Origin: Cellvibrionaceae bacterium
GTDB taxonomy: Bacteria; Pseudomonadota; Gammaproteobacteria; Pseudomonadales; Cellvibrionaceae
Length of the DNA: 64,000 bases
NCBI GenBank assembly: GCA_021151695.1
Contig: JAGKWU010000006.1
Span: 62,001-126,000 of the forward strand
Direction of reading: 5' to 3'
Shown: positions 41,367 through 49,779 of the stretch, in pieces
How positions within the stretch are numbered: the first letter of the stretch is position 1
Layout: every line of letters starts with the position of its first letter
Translations under genes and position numbers: made by a program
Notes under the pieces: generated by a model
What the model was told of the DNA's origin: nothing
What the model saw: only the letters and a program-made list of their open reading frames with translations
Databases searched by the model: none

Positions 41367-42689
41367 ATGAACTTTGCATCCCTGGGCCTGGCCCCTGAAC
41401 TACTGCGCGCCATTAAAACCATCGGTTACCAAAAGATGACGCCCATCCAGCAGCAGGCCATTCCCCTTGCCCGCCGCGGCGCTAACTTGCTTGCCACCGC
41501 CCAGACAGGTACCGGGAAAACCACCGCCTATGCACTACCCATACTTCAGCAAATGCTGGAGCGTCCGAAAGCTGCAACTCCCGGCCAAACTCGCGCCATC
41601 ATCTTGGCGCCGACCCGCGAGCTGGTGCAGCAAGTAGCCGAGAGCATCCAGCAGCTCGGCCAGTTCATGACCTTGAAAGTAGTGACTATTTACGGCGGTG
41701 TGAAAAACACCAGCCAGGCAAGCAAGCTCAAAGCCGGTGCCGACATAGTGGTCGCCACGCCGGGCCGCCTTATCGAACATTTGGATCTGGGCAATATTGA
41801 CCTCAGCAAAACCGAATTTGCCGTACTCGACGAAGCTGATCGTATGCTCGATATGGGCTTCGTCACTGACATCCACAAACTGTTGACCAATATCGGCCGC
41901 AAACACCAGACGCTGTTTTTCTCCGCAACCAGTTCGCCCCTGGTAACCAACCTGGCCAAACAGGCCATGACCAATCCGCAAATCATCGCGGTATCCAAAC
42001 GCAATGCGGTGGCCGACACGATTGATCACCTCGTCTACCCTGTAGATGACGCGCGCAAATACGAGCTGTTTATCCACCTGCTGCGCAGCCAGAACTGGTA
42101 TCAGGTCATGGCCTTCAGCAGTACCCGCGAGGAAGCCGATAAACTGATTGCCGCCCTCAAAGACGACAACATAGATGCGGCAGTCATCCACAGCGAAAAA
42201 ACCCAAGGTGCTCGCAAGCGTGCACTGCAGGAATTTAAAGATGGGAAGCTGCAAGTATTGGTCGCTACTGAAGTGGCAGCGCGTGGGCTGGATATTCAGG
42301 GCCTGGATTTTGTAGTCAACCTCAACCTGCCCTTTTTTACTGAAGACTATGTCCACCGCATTGGTCGCACCGGCCGCGCTGGTGCCAAGGGTGTCGCTAT
42401 TTCGTTGGTATGTCCTGCTGAAGAATATAAGCTGACACTGATTGAAGATTTAATCGGCAGCAAAATCAAACGCACTCGCGTGAAAGGCTTCGAGGTTACC
42501 GAACAGCCGCCACTCAACCAGCGCAAAGTAAAATCAGATGTAAAAACAACCCCGAAAAAGAAAGAAGCCAAGCGCCCGGGCGCCAAACCTTCTTATTCTC
42601 CAACGGGGAAACGCAGTGATGGGAAGCCGGTAAAGGCAAAAAAGAAAGAAGTTATGAATTCGGCTAAACCGGCATCTAAGAAAAAGTAA
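41367..42689 (+). CDS. rhlE: DEAD-box ATP-dependent RNA helicase RhlE
   Basis: The 440-residue helicase unwinds RNA duplexes and is linked to ribosome assembly and RNA decay. It has the Q motif (LGLAPELLRAIKTIGYQKMT), Walker A (ATAQTGTGKTTAYALP), PTRELVQQ, DEAD in VLDEADRMLDMGF, SAT in FFSATSSP, and the second RecA domain with VATEVAARGLDIQGL and HRIGRTGRAGAKG. A Lys/Pro-rich basic tail (about residues 375-440) probably binds RNA. It has its own promoter and is the only gene in its transcript; a repeat pair follows. Confidence 0.94.
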   Translation: MNFASLGLAPELLRAIKTIGYQKMTPIQQQAIPLARRGANLLATAQTGTGKTTAYALPILQQMLERPKAATPGQTRAIILAPTRELVQQVAESIQQLGQFMTLKVVTIYGGVKNTSQASKLKAGADIVVATPGRLIEHLDLGNIDLSKTEFAVLDEADRMLDMGFVTDIHKLLTNIGRKHQTLFFSATSSPLVTNLAKQAMTNPQIIAVSKRNAVADTIDHLVYPVDDARKYELFIHLLRSQNWYQVMAFSSTREEADKLIAALKDDNIDAAVIHSEKTQGARKRALQEFKDGKLQVLVATEVAARGLDIQGLDFVVNLNLPFFTEDYVHRIGRTGRAGAKGVAISLVCPAEEYKLTLIEDLIGSKIKRTRVKGFEVTEQPPLNQRKVKSDVKTTPKKKEAKRPGAKPSYSPTGKRSDGKPVKAKKKEVMNSAKPASKKK

Positions 42690-42710
42690 CCTGCTGCGCC
42701 TAAATAAGAA

Positions 42711-42808
42711 GGGAGTCGTCATCCCCGCAGGGGATCCAGTGTCTTTGCTATTGATACGTAACTTACTATCAAAAAGGCACTAGATCCCCTGCGGGGATGA
42801 CGACTCCC
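42711..42808. repeat. Inverted repeat pair C (GTCATCCCCG...GGATCC family)
   Basis: The left arm (42711-42741) begins GGGAGTCGTCATCCCCGCAG and then GGGATCCAGTG. The right arm (42777-42808) is the inverse with one mismatch (TAGATCC for CGGATCC-like). The spacer is about 35 bases. The orientation is the same as pair B (GTCATCC outermost) and opposite to pair A. It lies between the convergent rhlE and DUF6172 genes. Confidence 0.88.
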
Positions 42809-42835
42809 TACCAAAAACAAATCTATCCGCTAAAA

Positions 42836-43156
42836 CTACTCATCCAACTCATCATCAAGATCCTGCTCTTTCTCCCTCGGGGTATAAACCGCCGGGCGCG
42901 CCAGAATCTCTACATAAAAACTGTCGCCACCAGCTTGGGCAATCACATCCATTTGTTTAGTGATTTCACCCAAATGCAAAGGCTCGGCAACCTCTTCATT
43001 AGCGCCAAAACGGCAATCAAAACCCCAATGGGTCGCGCCAGCCGGTAGTGCTTTAGCTTTCTCGCGCTTTACGTATTTGCGCACGTCGTGCTTGATGGCA
43101 TCCAACAGGCGGTCGGGGTTTTTGCCTTCGATGTTCAATTTGAATGTCTTTTTCAT
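42836..43156 (-). CDS. DUF6172 family protein
   Basis: The 106-residue cytoplasmic protein begins MKKTFKLNIEGKNPDRLLDA and carries KHDVRKYVKREKAKALPAG and THWGFDCRFG, which I recognise as the small family DUF6172 of gammaproteobacteria. The tail is acidic (EKEQDLDDELDE). The function is unknown. The gene is single and lies between a repeat pair and the antiporter gene. Confidence 0.82.
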   Translation of the reverse strand: MKKTFKLNIEGKNPDRLLDAIKHDVRKYVKREKAKALPAGATHWGFDCRFGANEEVAEPLHLGEITKQMDVIAQAGGDSFYVEILARPAVYTPREKEQDLDDELDE

Positions 43157-43234
43157 AGGTTACCTCTGGAGACGGCTAACGCCTGCTAATGCGGGCGCGC
43201 ATGGTAACACGACAGCCAAATACCCGCTAAAAAG

Positions 43235-43257
43235 AAAAGCCGCATAAAGCGGCTTTT
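43235..43257 (-). terminator. Rho-independent terminator of the antiporter gene
   Basis: AAAAGCCGC (43235-43243) pairs with GCGGCTTTT (43249-43257) around ATAAA. It lies 22 bases after the antiporter stop on the minus strand and is followed by a T-rich stretch. Confidence 0.86.
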
Positions 43258-43279
43258 GGTGTCCCAGCTATGGCCTGGC

Positions 43280-44608
43280 TTACACAGGTGCTTTTGAATC
43301 GCCTGGTTTAGTTGAAGCCACTTTGGCTTCTGAATTTGAATCAGGATCATCTTCCAACGCACCCAACTCACCCGTCTTACGCGCATGCTTCCCATAAGCC
43401 CACTCAAACACCGGCGTCGCCATCAAGGTAGTCACTATGGTCATCAACACCAATATGGAGAAAAGCGCCGGGGTAATAATGCCGCGCTGCAAACCGATAT
43501 TGATGATGATCAATTCCATCAACCCACGCGCGTTCATCAGCGCACCTATCCCCAGGGCGGTGCGATTATCCTGGCCACACAGGCGCGCAGCAGCCCAGCA
43601 AGCGCCGCCTTTGGCGAGAATGGAGCCTGCCAATACCGCCACAGCAATCAATACCAGACTGGCGTTATTGATCATCGTCATCTGGGTATTCAAGCCCGAG
43701 AAGGTAAAGAACATCGGAATCAGGAACACCACTGCCAGCGGCTCAAGTTGCTTTTTCAGCTCAGTCACAAACGCACCGCGTGGCATTACGGTACCCAGGA
43801 TAAAGCCGCCGAATACCGCATGCAGACCAATGGCGTCGGCGATGTAGGCTGACATCATCAGGGCAATCAACGTAATCGACAAAATGGGGCGGGAAATCTT
43901 CCCCTCACGCTCAACAATACGGCCCAACGGTGCAAAAAGCCTGGGGCCGAGAAACAGCACTACTGCCGAAAACAAAAGGCCACCGCCAATGGTTTTGATC
44001 GCCAGAATAGGACCAGCGCCCAGGCTCGCCAGCACAATAGCCAGCACACACCAGGCACCTGCATCGTCAATGGCACCAGCAGACAGGGTAAGTGCCCCCA
44101 AACGTGAGTTGCTCAGGCCGCGCTCGTGGATGATGCGAGCCAACACCGGGAAAGCAGTAATCGCAATGGCAGCCCCCATAAACAGCGTCGCATTAAAGCT
44201 GTTGGTGGCTGGCGTAAACAGACCGGATGACATCAACCAGGGAGTAATCAACACAGCGACTATAAAAGGCGCAGCCATTCCCGATACAGAAACCGCAGCA
44301 GCCGTCCCCGCATTGTTTTTAAAATGGTCGACGCGAAAGTCCATACCCACCAAAAACATAAAGATGCCGATACCCACTTGAGCGATTACATAAAGAACGC
44401 TGATGGATTCTTTAGGGAACAAGGCATGTTGCCATTCGGGGAAAAAGTAACCAAACAGCGTTGGACCAAGCAATACACCGGCGATCATCTCGCCCACCAC
44501 TAACGGCTGGTTAAAGAGCTTCTTACCTAGCCAGCCAAAACTGAAAGAGGCGCTGAGAATAACCACCATCTGGATAAAAAAGAGTACGGAGAGCTGGGCG
44601 TTGGACAT
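43280..44608 (-). CDS. CPA2 family cation:proton antiporter (Kef/NapA-like)
   Basis: The 442-residue inner membrane protein has about 12 membrane segments. Family motifs are LVVGEMIAGVLLGPTLFGYF near residue 34, MFLVGMDFRVDHF, the ion-binding region LTLSAGAIDDAGAWCVLAIV with the paired Asp, and GVLMNARGLMELIII-like GALMNARGLMELIIINIGL. It exchanges a cation such as Na+ or K+ for protons. I choose ATG at 44608 because TM1 starts eight residues later; longer frames to 44689 or 44782 would add a polar stretch with no ribosome site support. The C terminus is polar and short, with no TrkA-N domain, so it is not KefB/C itself. Confidence 0.9.
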   Translation of the reverse strand: MSNAQLSVLFFIQMVVILSASFSFGWLGKKLFNQPLVVGEMIAGVLLGPTLFGYFFPEWQHALFPKESISVLYVIAQVGIGIFMFLVGMDFRVDHFKNNAGTAAAVSVSGMAAPFIVAVLITPWLMSSGLFTPATNSFNATLFMGAAIAITAFPVLARIIHERGLSNSRLGALTLSAGAIDDAGAWCVLAIVLASLGAGPILAIKTIGGGLLFSAVVLFLGPRLFAPLGRIVEREGKISRPILSITLIALMMSAYIADAIGLHAVFGGFILGTVMPRGAFVTELKKQLEPLAVVFLIPMFFTFSGLNTQMTMINNASLVLIAVAVLAGSILAKGGACWAAARLCGQDNRTALGIGALMNARGLMELIIINIGLQRGIITPALFSILVLMTIVTTLMATPVFEWAYGKHARKTGELGALEDDPDSNSEAKVASTKPGDSKAPV

Positions 44609-44833
44609 AAGACTACTACCTGTTTTTTTTGCCGGCTTTTGCCTGATTTTTTCGTTGTCGCTGTTCTGGTCAGAATCGGACTGCGCCATTTCTGTGCAGA
44701 TCTTTTTACCGAACCAGTGTTTGGCTGACAATCGACGGGCGATAAGTTTTGGCAATGATAAAGAGGAAATGTAGATAATCAACGAAAATAACGGCCAATA
44801 GCGTCTATAGCCATCAAATTACACTTAATAAAA

Positions 44834-44858
44834 AAGCCAATAGCAGAACTATTGGCTT
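44834..44858 (-). terminator. Rho-independent terminator of the beta-barrel gene
   Basis: AAGCCAATAG (44834-44843) pairs with CTATTGGCTT (44849-44858) around CAGAA. On the minus strand the stem is followed by six T. It lies 51 bases after the stop codon. Confidence 0.9.
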
Positions 44859-44908
44859 GGGAAGCACCCGCAAAACACACGGGAAGTTGAGGAAAAAACT
44901 AGGGGGAG

Positions 44909-45472
44909 CTAGAAGTTGTAACGCAATCCGATGCCGAAAGAGGTCTGGTCTGAGCCCAGGCTTACATCGCCAGTCAGCGCCAGGCGCGGATCAAAGAAGT
45001 ACACCAGTTCGCCGCGAATTTCGTTGTCGCCGTCATAAACCGTGTGGTGAGCCACCTCCAGCCTGCCTTCCAGCTCATTGGTCAAAAAGGTGCGAATACC
45101 GCCAGCCAATACCAGGCCGCTGTCGCTTTCTCCGTGGTCTGGCGAAATATCATCAAAACCTACCACCGCATAAAAATCAGCATTACCGCGAAAAGCCCAG
45201 CGGTAACCCACACCCAAATTTAGGGATTCAGAGCCGCAACCATGGTTGCCACTGGCGTCAGCGTAAGAGCCGCGCACAAAGAACTCACGGTTAATGGCCA
45301 GGCTGCCATTAAGATCCAGGCCATCCTGATCGCAATGAGCGTCATCCAGGTCCTGGTTAAAGTATTGGATACCGACGTAATCGTAATTAATGGCTGATTT
45401 AGCCAGGGCTGCTTCAGCGCCAAACAGGGCGGCAGCAGCAATTGCCAGTTGGGTCAGGCTTTTGATTTTCAT
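44909..45472 (-). CDS. Outer membrane beta-barrel protein
   Basis: The 187-residue protein has a signal peptide with predicted cleavage after AAALFGAEAALA (about residue 24). The mature part shows repeated alternating strands (LNLGVGYRWAFRGNADFYAV, LVLAGGIRTFLTNELEGRL, TSFGIGLRYNF) and ends in Phe, the outer membrane assembly signal. The size fits an eight-stranded barrel of the OmpW/YfaZ kind. Two Cys (near 52 and 85 of the precursor) could form a disulfide. I choose ATG at 45472 with GGGAG seven bases upstream; a longer frame is not supported. The role is unknown. Confidence 0.87.
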   Translation of the reverse strand: MKIKSLTQLAIAAAALFGAEAALAKSAINYDYVGIQYFNQDLDDAHCDQDGLDLNGSLAINREFFVRGSYADASGNHGCGSESLNLGVGYRWAFRGNADFYAVVGFDDISPDHGESDSGLVLAGGIRTFLTNELEGRLEVAHHTVYDGDNEIRGELVYFFDPRLALTGDVSLGSDQTSFGIGLRYNF

Positions 45473-45643
45473 ATAAATTCTCCCGAAAACATGTCTTAAG
45501 TGCGCCAGATCGGCAACGGCGCGCATTATGCGTATGTGACGGGAAAATTAAGTGCGCTGGTTCGCTTTAGGTAATTTTTGTTGCCAGACTTGTGACCCAG
45601 CCCTAGTTATGACCGAGCTATAGGTTTCCCCCTTGGCTTGCCC

Positions 45644-45649
45644 TATAAT
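45644..45649 (+). promoter_or_regulatory. Putative -10 box of miaB
   Basis: TATAAT followed by GCGCGCC lies 44 bases before the miaB start, the same layout as before metG and rhlE. The -35 match is weak. Confidence 0.5.
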
Positions 45650-45692
45650 GCGCGCCTCATTTTTTGGATAGATTTCACTCAGGCCTTGCAGT

Positions 45693-47060
45693 ATGTCCAC
45701 CACTGACGCTCCCACCAAGAAGCTCTACATCAAAACCCACGGCTGCCAGATGAACGAATACGATTCATCGCGCATGCGTGATTTGCTGGGTGAATCCCAC
45801 AATATGGTGACGACAGAAAACCCTGAAGACGCCGACGTCATCCTTATCAATACCTGTTCTATCCGCGAAAAAGCCCAGGAGCGCTTGTTCCATGAACTGG
45901 GCCGCTGGAAACAACTTAAGAAGAAAAACCCCGATTTGGTGATAGGTGTAGGTGGCTGTGTAGCCAGCCAGGAAGGTGCCGCTATTGCCAAGCGCGCGCC
46001 CCACGTAGACCTGATCTTTGGCCCGCAAACCCTGCATCGCCTGCCGGAAATGATGGAAACCAAACGCGAAAATGGCGTTGTTGTGGTGGATGTCAGCTTC
46101 CCCGAAGTGGAAAAATTTGACCGCCTGCCCCAGCCGGATGCCGATGGCGTAAGCGCCTTTGTGTCCATCATGGAAGGCTGCTCAAAGTACTGCACCTTCT
46201 GCGTAGTGCCTTACACTCGCGGCGAAGAAGTTAGCCGTCCAGTGGCTGACGTGTTAGCCGAGATCGCCCACCTCGCCGGCCAGGGCGTGCGCGAAGTCAA
46301 CTTGCTGGGCCAAAACGTAAACGCCTATCGCGGTGCCAACGATGGCGGCGTGATGGACCTGGCGGAACTGATCACCTGCGTTGCCGCTATAGATGGCATT
46401 GACCGTATCCGCTTCACCACCTCGCACCCGGTGGAATTTACTGATGCGTTGATTGATGTATACAACCACGTGCCCGAGTTGGTCAGCCATTTACATTTAC
46501 CGGTTCAAAGCGGCTCCGACCGAATCCTGATGGCGATGAAACGCGGCCACACAGCACTGGAATACAAATCCAAGCTGCGCAGGATCAAGAAGAATCGCCC
46601 CAACATCAGCTTCTCGTCCGACTTTATTATCGGCTTCCCCGGCGAGACAGAAGCCGACTTTGAAGCGACCATGAAGCTGATCCACGACATGGATTTCGAT
46701 ACCTCATTCAGCTTTATCTACAGCCCGCGCCCGGGTACTCCTGCAGCCGATTTGCCGGATGACACCCCGGAAGACGTGAAAAAGCAGCGCCTGGCAATAC
46801 TGCAAGATCGCCTGATCCAGCAAGCCATGGCGATCAGTCGCCGCATGGTGGGCAATACCGAGCGCATTCTGGTGAGTGGCTATTCCCGCAAAGATCCAGG
46901 CCAACTCTCAGGCCGTACCGAGAACAATCGCGTGGTTAACTTCAGCAGCACCAACACAGATCTGATTGGTAAGTTTGCCGACGTAATCATTGAAGAAGCC
47001 CTGCCCAACTCCTTGCGCGGTGTGCTTATCGCATCAGAACTGGACGAAGATTGGATCTAG
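45693..47060 (+). CDS. miaB: tRNA-2-methylthio-N6-dimethylallyladenosine synthase
   Basis: The 455-residue radical SAM enzyme adds a methylthio group to i6A37 of tRNAs that read UNN codons. The N-terminal domain has the auxiliary cluster Cys residues (Cys18 in KTHGCQMNEYD, then NTCSIRE and GGCVAS). The radical SAM triad is in EGCSKYCTFCVVPYTRG. The TRAM domain is at the C terminus (RILVSGYSRKDPGQLSGRT). Length is normal. It opens the conserved block miaB-ybeZ-ybeY-corC-lnt. The gap to ybeZ is 187 bases, larger than within the rest of the block, so a separate promoter there is possible. Confidence 0.98.
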   Translation: MSTTDAPTKKLYIKTHGCQMNEYDSSRMRDLLGESHNMVTTENPEDADVILINTCSIREKAQERLFHELGRWKQLKKKNPDLVIGVGGCVASQEGAAIAKRAPHVDLIFGPQTLHRLPEMMETKRENGVVVVDVSFPEVEKFDRLPQPDADGVSAFVSIMEGCSKYCTFCVVPYTRGEEVSRPVADVLAEIAHLAGQGVREVNLLGQNVNAYRGANDGGVMDLAELITCVAAIDGIDRIRFTTSHPVEFTDALIDVYNHVPELVSHLHLPVQSGSDRILMAMKRGHTALEYKSKLRRIKKNRPNISFSSDFIIGFPGETEADFEATMKLIHDMDFDTSFSFIYSPRPGTPAADLPDDTPEDVKKQRLAILQDRLIQQAMAISRRMVGNTERILVSGYSRKDPGQLSGRTENNRVVNFSSTNTDLIGKFADVIIEEALPNSLRGVLIASELDEDWI

Positions 47061-47247
47061 AGCTTCAGCCAAACGGCGGGGACAGCGAGAAAGAAGGGAA
47101 TCAAGTCTCACCTCCGAGTACCAGATTGCAGAAAATTTCATCTATTTAGCTGCCATTCAGCCAGACCAGGGCTAGAAAACTAGTGACTAGCTCCCCATAT
47201 ATGGTTTAGTCTTTGAATATCTCCGCAGCACGAGCCAGCTAACCACT

Positions 47248-48348
47248 TTGAACAGCCACATAAGTAGTCCTGAACAGACCACTGCCTCAGAACCCATCCA
47301 GTTCGAACTGGAGCCCAACGATAGCCGTCGCCTTGCCAATCTCTGCGGTCACCTAGGCCAGCACCTGCGCCAAATCGAAAAACATTTCGATATTGAAATA
47401 CGCAATCGCGGCAACTTTTTTATGCTGTTGGGCGACCAGAGCACCACACCTACTGTTGCTGAACTTATCCGCCACCTCTACCAAGAGACGGCCAGCCTCG
47501 AACTTACGCCCGACGAAATACATCTCGCGCTACAAACATCCGGTATCGAAGCCCTTATGGAAAAACTGAACACCCCTTTTGACGACGCCCGCGAAATTGA
47601 CAACAGTGACCTGGAATCCTCCAACTCTGGTGTCACACTGATACGCACCAAGAAGTGCACCATCAAACCCCGCGGTGGCAATCAGCTCAACTACGTCAAA
47701 GCGGTGCAAAGCAACGATATCAACTTTGGTATTGGCCCGGCTGGTACTGGTAAGACTTACCTCGCCGTAGCCTGTGCGGTAGAAGCCCTGCTCAAAGATC
47801 AAATCGAACGTATTCTGCTGGTGCGCCCCGCGGTAGAAGCCGGCGAAAAACTCGGTTTCCTGCCCGGTGACCTGGCCCAAAAAGTCGACCCTTATTTGCG
47901 TCCACTCTACGACGCCCTGTTTGAAATGCTTGGCTTCGAAACAGTTGGCAAATTGATGGAGCGCGGCATTATCGAAATCGCCCCACTCGCCTTTATGCGT
48001 GGCCGCACGCTCAACAATTCTTTTGTGATCCTCGACGAAAGCCAGAACACCACGCGTGAACAGATGAAAATGTTCCTGACTCGTATCGGTTTTGGCACCA
48101 CCGCGATTATTACCGGCGACCCAACCCAGATTGATTTACCGCGCGGCCAGGCGTCCGGTTTGCGTCATGCGATTGAAGTGCTGGGCAATGTTCAAGGTAT
48201 CAGCTTCACTCATTTCACATCTAAAGATGTGGTGCGCCATCCAATTGTGCAGCGCATAGTGGAAGCCTACGACGCCTTTGAACAAGCCCAACCCGGCTTC
48301 CAGGCCAACCAGCATCCTGATGCGCTTCCTAAAAACGGCCAGAGCTAA
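47248..48348 (+). CDS. ybeZ: PhoH-like ATPase YbeZ
   Basis: The 366-residue cytoplasmic P-loop ATPase is the partner of YbeY in ribosome and RNA maturation. Walker A is FGIGPAGTGKTYLAVACA near residue 163 and Walker B is SFVILDESQNTTREQM near residue 258; the IITGDPTQIDLPRGQ motif is also typical. The N-terminal part (NDSRRLANLCGHLGQHLRQI) fits relatives. The only usable start before this conserved part is a TTG at 47248; no ATG or GTG lies in frame upstream and the ribosome site is weak. It is followed after two bases by ybeY. Confidence 0.95.
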   Translation: MNSHISSPEQTTASEPIQFELEPNDSRRLANLCGHLGQHLRQIEKHFDIEIRNRGNFFMLLGDQSTTPTVAELIRHLYQETASLELTPDEIHLALQTSGIEALMEKLNTPFDDAREIDNSDLESSNSGVTLIRTKKCTIKPRGGNQLNYVKAVQSNDINFGIGPAGTGKTYLAVACAVEALLKDQIERILLVRPAVEAGEKLGFLPGDLAQKVDPYLRPLYDALFEMLGFETVGKLMERGIIEIAPLAFMRGRTLNNSFVILDESQNTTREQMKMFLTRIGFGTTAIITGDPTQIDLPRGQASGLRHAIEVLGNVQGISFTHFTSKDVVRHPIVQRIVEAYDAFEQAQPGFQANQHPDALPKNGQS

Positions 48349-48350
48349 TC

Positions 48351-48818
48351 ATGCCTTATCAAATAGATATAGAAATCAACAGCACCAGCAACAAGATTCC
48401 CGCTGTTGAAAAAATCGAAAGCTGGATAAGCGCCGCCCTGCACAGCGATGAACTGACTGAAGCTGAAGTTAGCGTCTATATCGTTGACGAAGCCGAGAGC
48501 CAGGATCTGAACAACCAGTATCGCGGCAAAGACAAACCTACCAATGTTCTCTCCTTTCCTGCCGACATTCCCGATGCAGTGGGCATTCCCCTGCTGGGGG
48601 ATTTAGTGGTGTGCGCACCTGTGGTAGAGCGCGAAGCACAGGAGCAAGGTAAAACCCTGGAAGCTCACTGGGCGCATATGTTAGTGCACGGCACCTTGCA
48701 TCTGCTGGGTTACGACCATATCGAGGACGACGAAGCCGAAGTTATGGAAGCATTGGAGACGCGTTTGATCACGCAGCTGGATTTTCCTGCGCCCTACGCT
48801 GAAATTTTAGAAAACTAG
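48351..48818 (+). CDS. ybeY: Endoribonuclease YbeY
   Basis: The 155-residue zinc-dependent RNase takes part in 16S rRNA 3' end maturation and ribosome quality control. The metal site is in HMLVHGTLHLLGYDHIEDDE, with the H-x3-H-x5-H pattern. The conserved RGKDKPTNVLSFP segment near residue 53 is also present. Length matches E. coli YbeY. It starts two bases after ybeZ and is followed by corC after 25 bases, as in many gammaproteobacteria, so it is co-transcribed. Confidence 0.97.
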   Translation: MPYQIDIEINSTSNKIPAVEKIESWISAALHSDELTEAEVSVYIVDEAESQDLNNQYRGKDKPTNVLSFPADIPDAVGIPLLGDLVVCAPVVEREAQEQGKTLEAHWAHMLVHGTLHLLGYDHIEDDEAEVMEALETRLITQLDFPAPYAEILEN

Positions 48819-48843
48819 ATTATAAAAATCAGGTAACACCACC

Positions 48844-49692
48844 ATGTCGGAAGACAACGTAAGCCAGAATCACACAGATAAACACGAAAAATCCTGGCTG
48901 GACAAATTACTGCACGCCTTCAGCGACGAGCCCAGATCGCGCGACGAGCTGCTCGAAATTATCAAAGACGCCGCCGATAACAAACTGCTCGATCAGGATG
49001 CGCTGAGCATTATCGAAGGTGCGCTGGACGTTTCTTCCCTGCAGGCGCGCGAAATTATGGTGCCGCGTTCGCAAATCATCGCCGTGCGCCTTGAAGACTC
49101 CCCGCAAGAATTTTTGCCGCAAGTGATTGAATCAGGTCACTCGCGCTTCCCGGTGATTGGCGAAGGCCTGGACGATATCAAAGGTATATTGCTTGCCAAA
49201 GATTTGCTGCCACTCACGCTGAATGGAACCGAAAACTTTAACCTCGAAACCATTTTGCGCCCGGCCAACATAGTACCCGAGAGTAAGCGCGTTAATGTGC
49301 TGCTGCGCGAGTTCCGCGAAAACCGCTACCACATGGCGTTGGTGATGGATGAGTACGGCGGCATTTCCGGCCTGCTCACTATTGAAGATATCCTAGAAGA
49401 AATTGTCGGCGATATCGAAGACGAAACCGATGAAGAAGACAGTGATGATTACATCAAGCGTGTAGGCGACTCGGATTACATCGTCAAAGCGCTTACGCCT
49501 ATCGAAGAATTCAACAAGTATTTTTCAGCAGAATTGAGCGAAGAAGATTTCGATACTATCGGCGGGATTTTAATGCAGGAGTTCGGACACATTCCCAAAC
49601 GCAACGAAGTCACTGAAATAGATGGCTACCAGTTCCGCGTGCTTTACTCTGACAATCGCCAGATTCACCTGTTGCGACTGACGGTGCTGTAA
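48844..49692 (+). CDS. corC: CorC/YbeX family CBS-domain protein
   Basis: The 282-residue protein has an N-terminal helical part (RSRDELLEIIKDAADNKLLD), two CBS domains (about residues 70-190: MVPRSQIIAVRLEDSPQEF, then VLLREFRENRYHMALVMDEY followed by LLTIEDILEEIVGDI), and a C-terminal CorC_HlyC domain (about 205-282). In E. coli YbeX is linked to ribosome homeostasis and to magnesium and cobalt efflux with CorA; the exact function is still debated. There is no membrane region, so it is the cytoplasmic type. It lies between ybeY and lnt in the conserved order. Confidence 0.95.
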   Translation: MSEDNVSQNHTDKHEKSWLDKLLHAFSDEPRSRDELLEIIKDAADNKLLDQDALSIIEGALDVSSLQAREIMVPRSQIIAVRLEDSPQEFLPQVIESGHSRFPVIGEGLDDIKGILLAKDLLPLTLNGTENFNLETILRPANIVPESKRVNVLLREFRENRYHMALVMDEYGGISGLLTIEDILEEIVGDIEDETDEEDSDDYIKRVGDSDYIVKALTPIEEFNKYFSAELSEEDFDTIGGILMQEFGHIPKRNEVTEIDGYQFRVLYSDNRQIHLLRLTVL

Positions 49693-49779
49693 TATAACTG
49701 TCCGCCAGCTGCACTAACATCTCCCATCATCCCCACCGCCGCATGCTAAAACCTGCGGCGGAATTTTTATAACAACACC

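Noticed and set aside
41535..42356. 273-codon open frame opposite rhlE
   Set aside because: It is inside rhlE, whose helicase motifs are intact; no ribosome site or family match.
13243..42808. Possible insertion sequence ends
   Set aside because: The inverted arms enclose only about 35-92 bases with no transposase, so these are small repeat elements and not IS.
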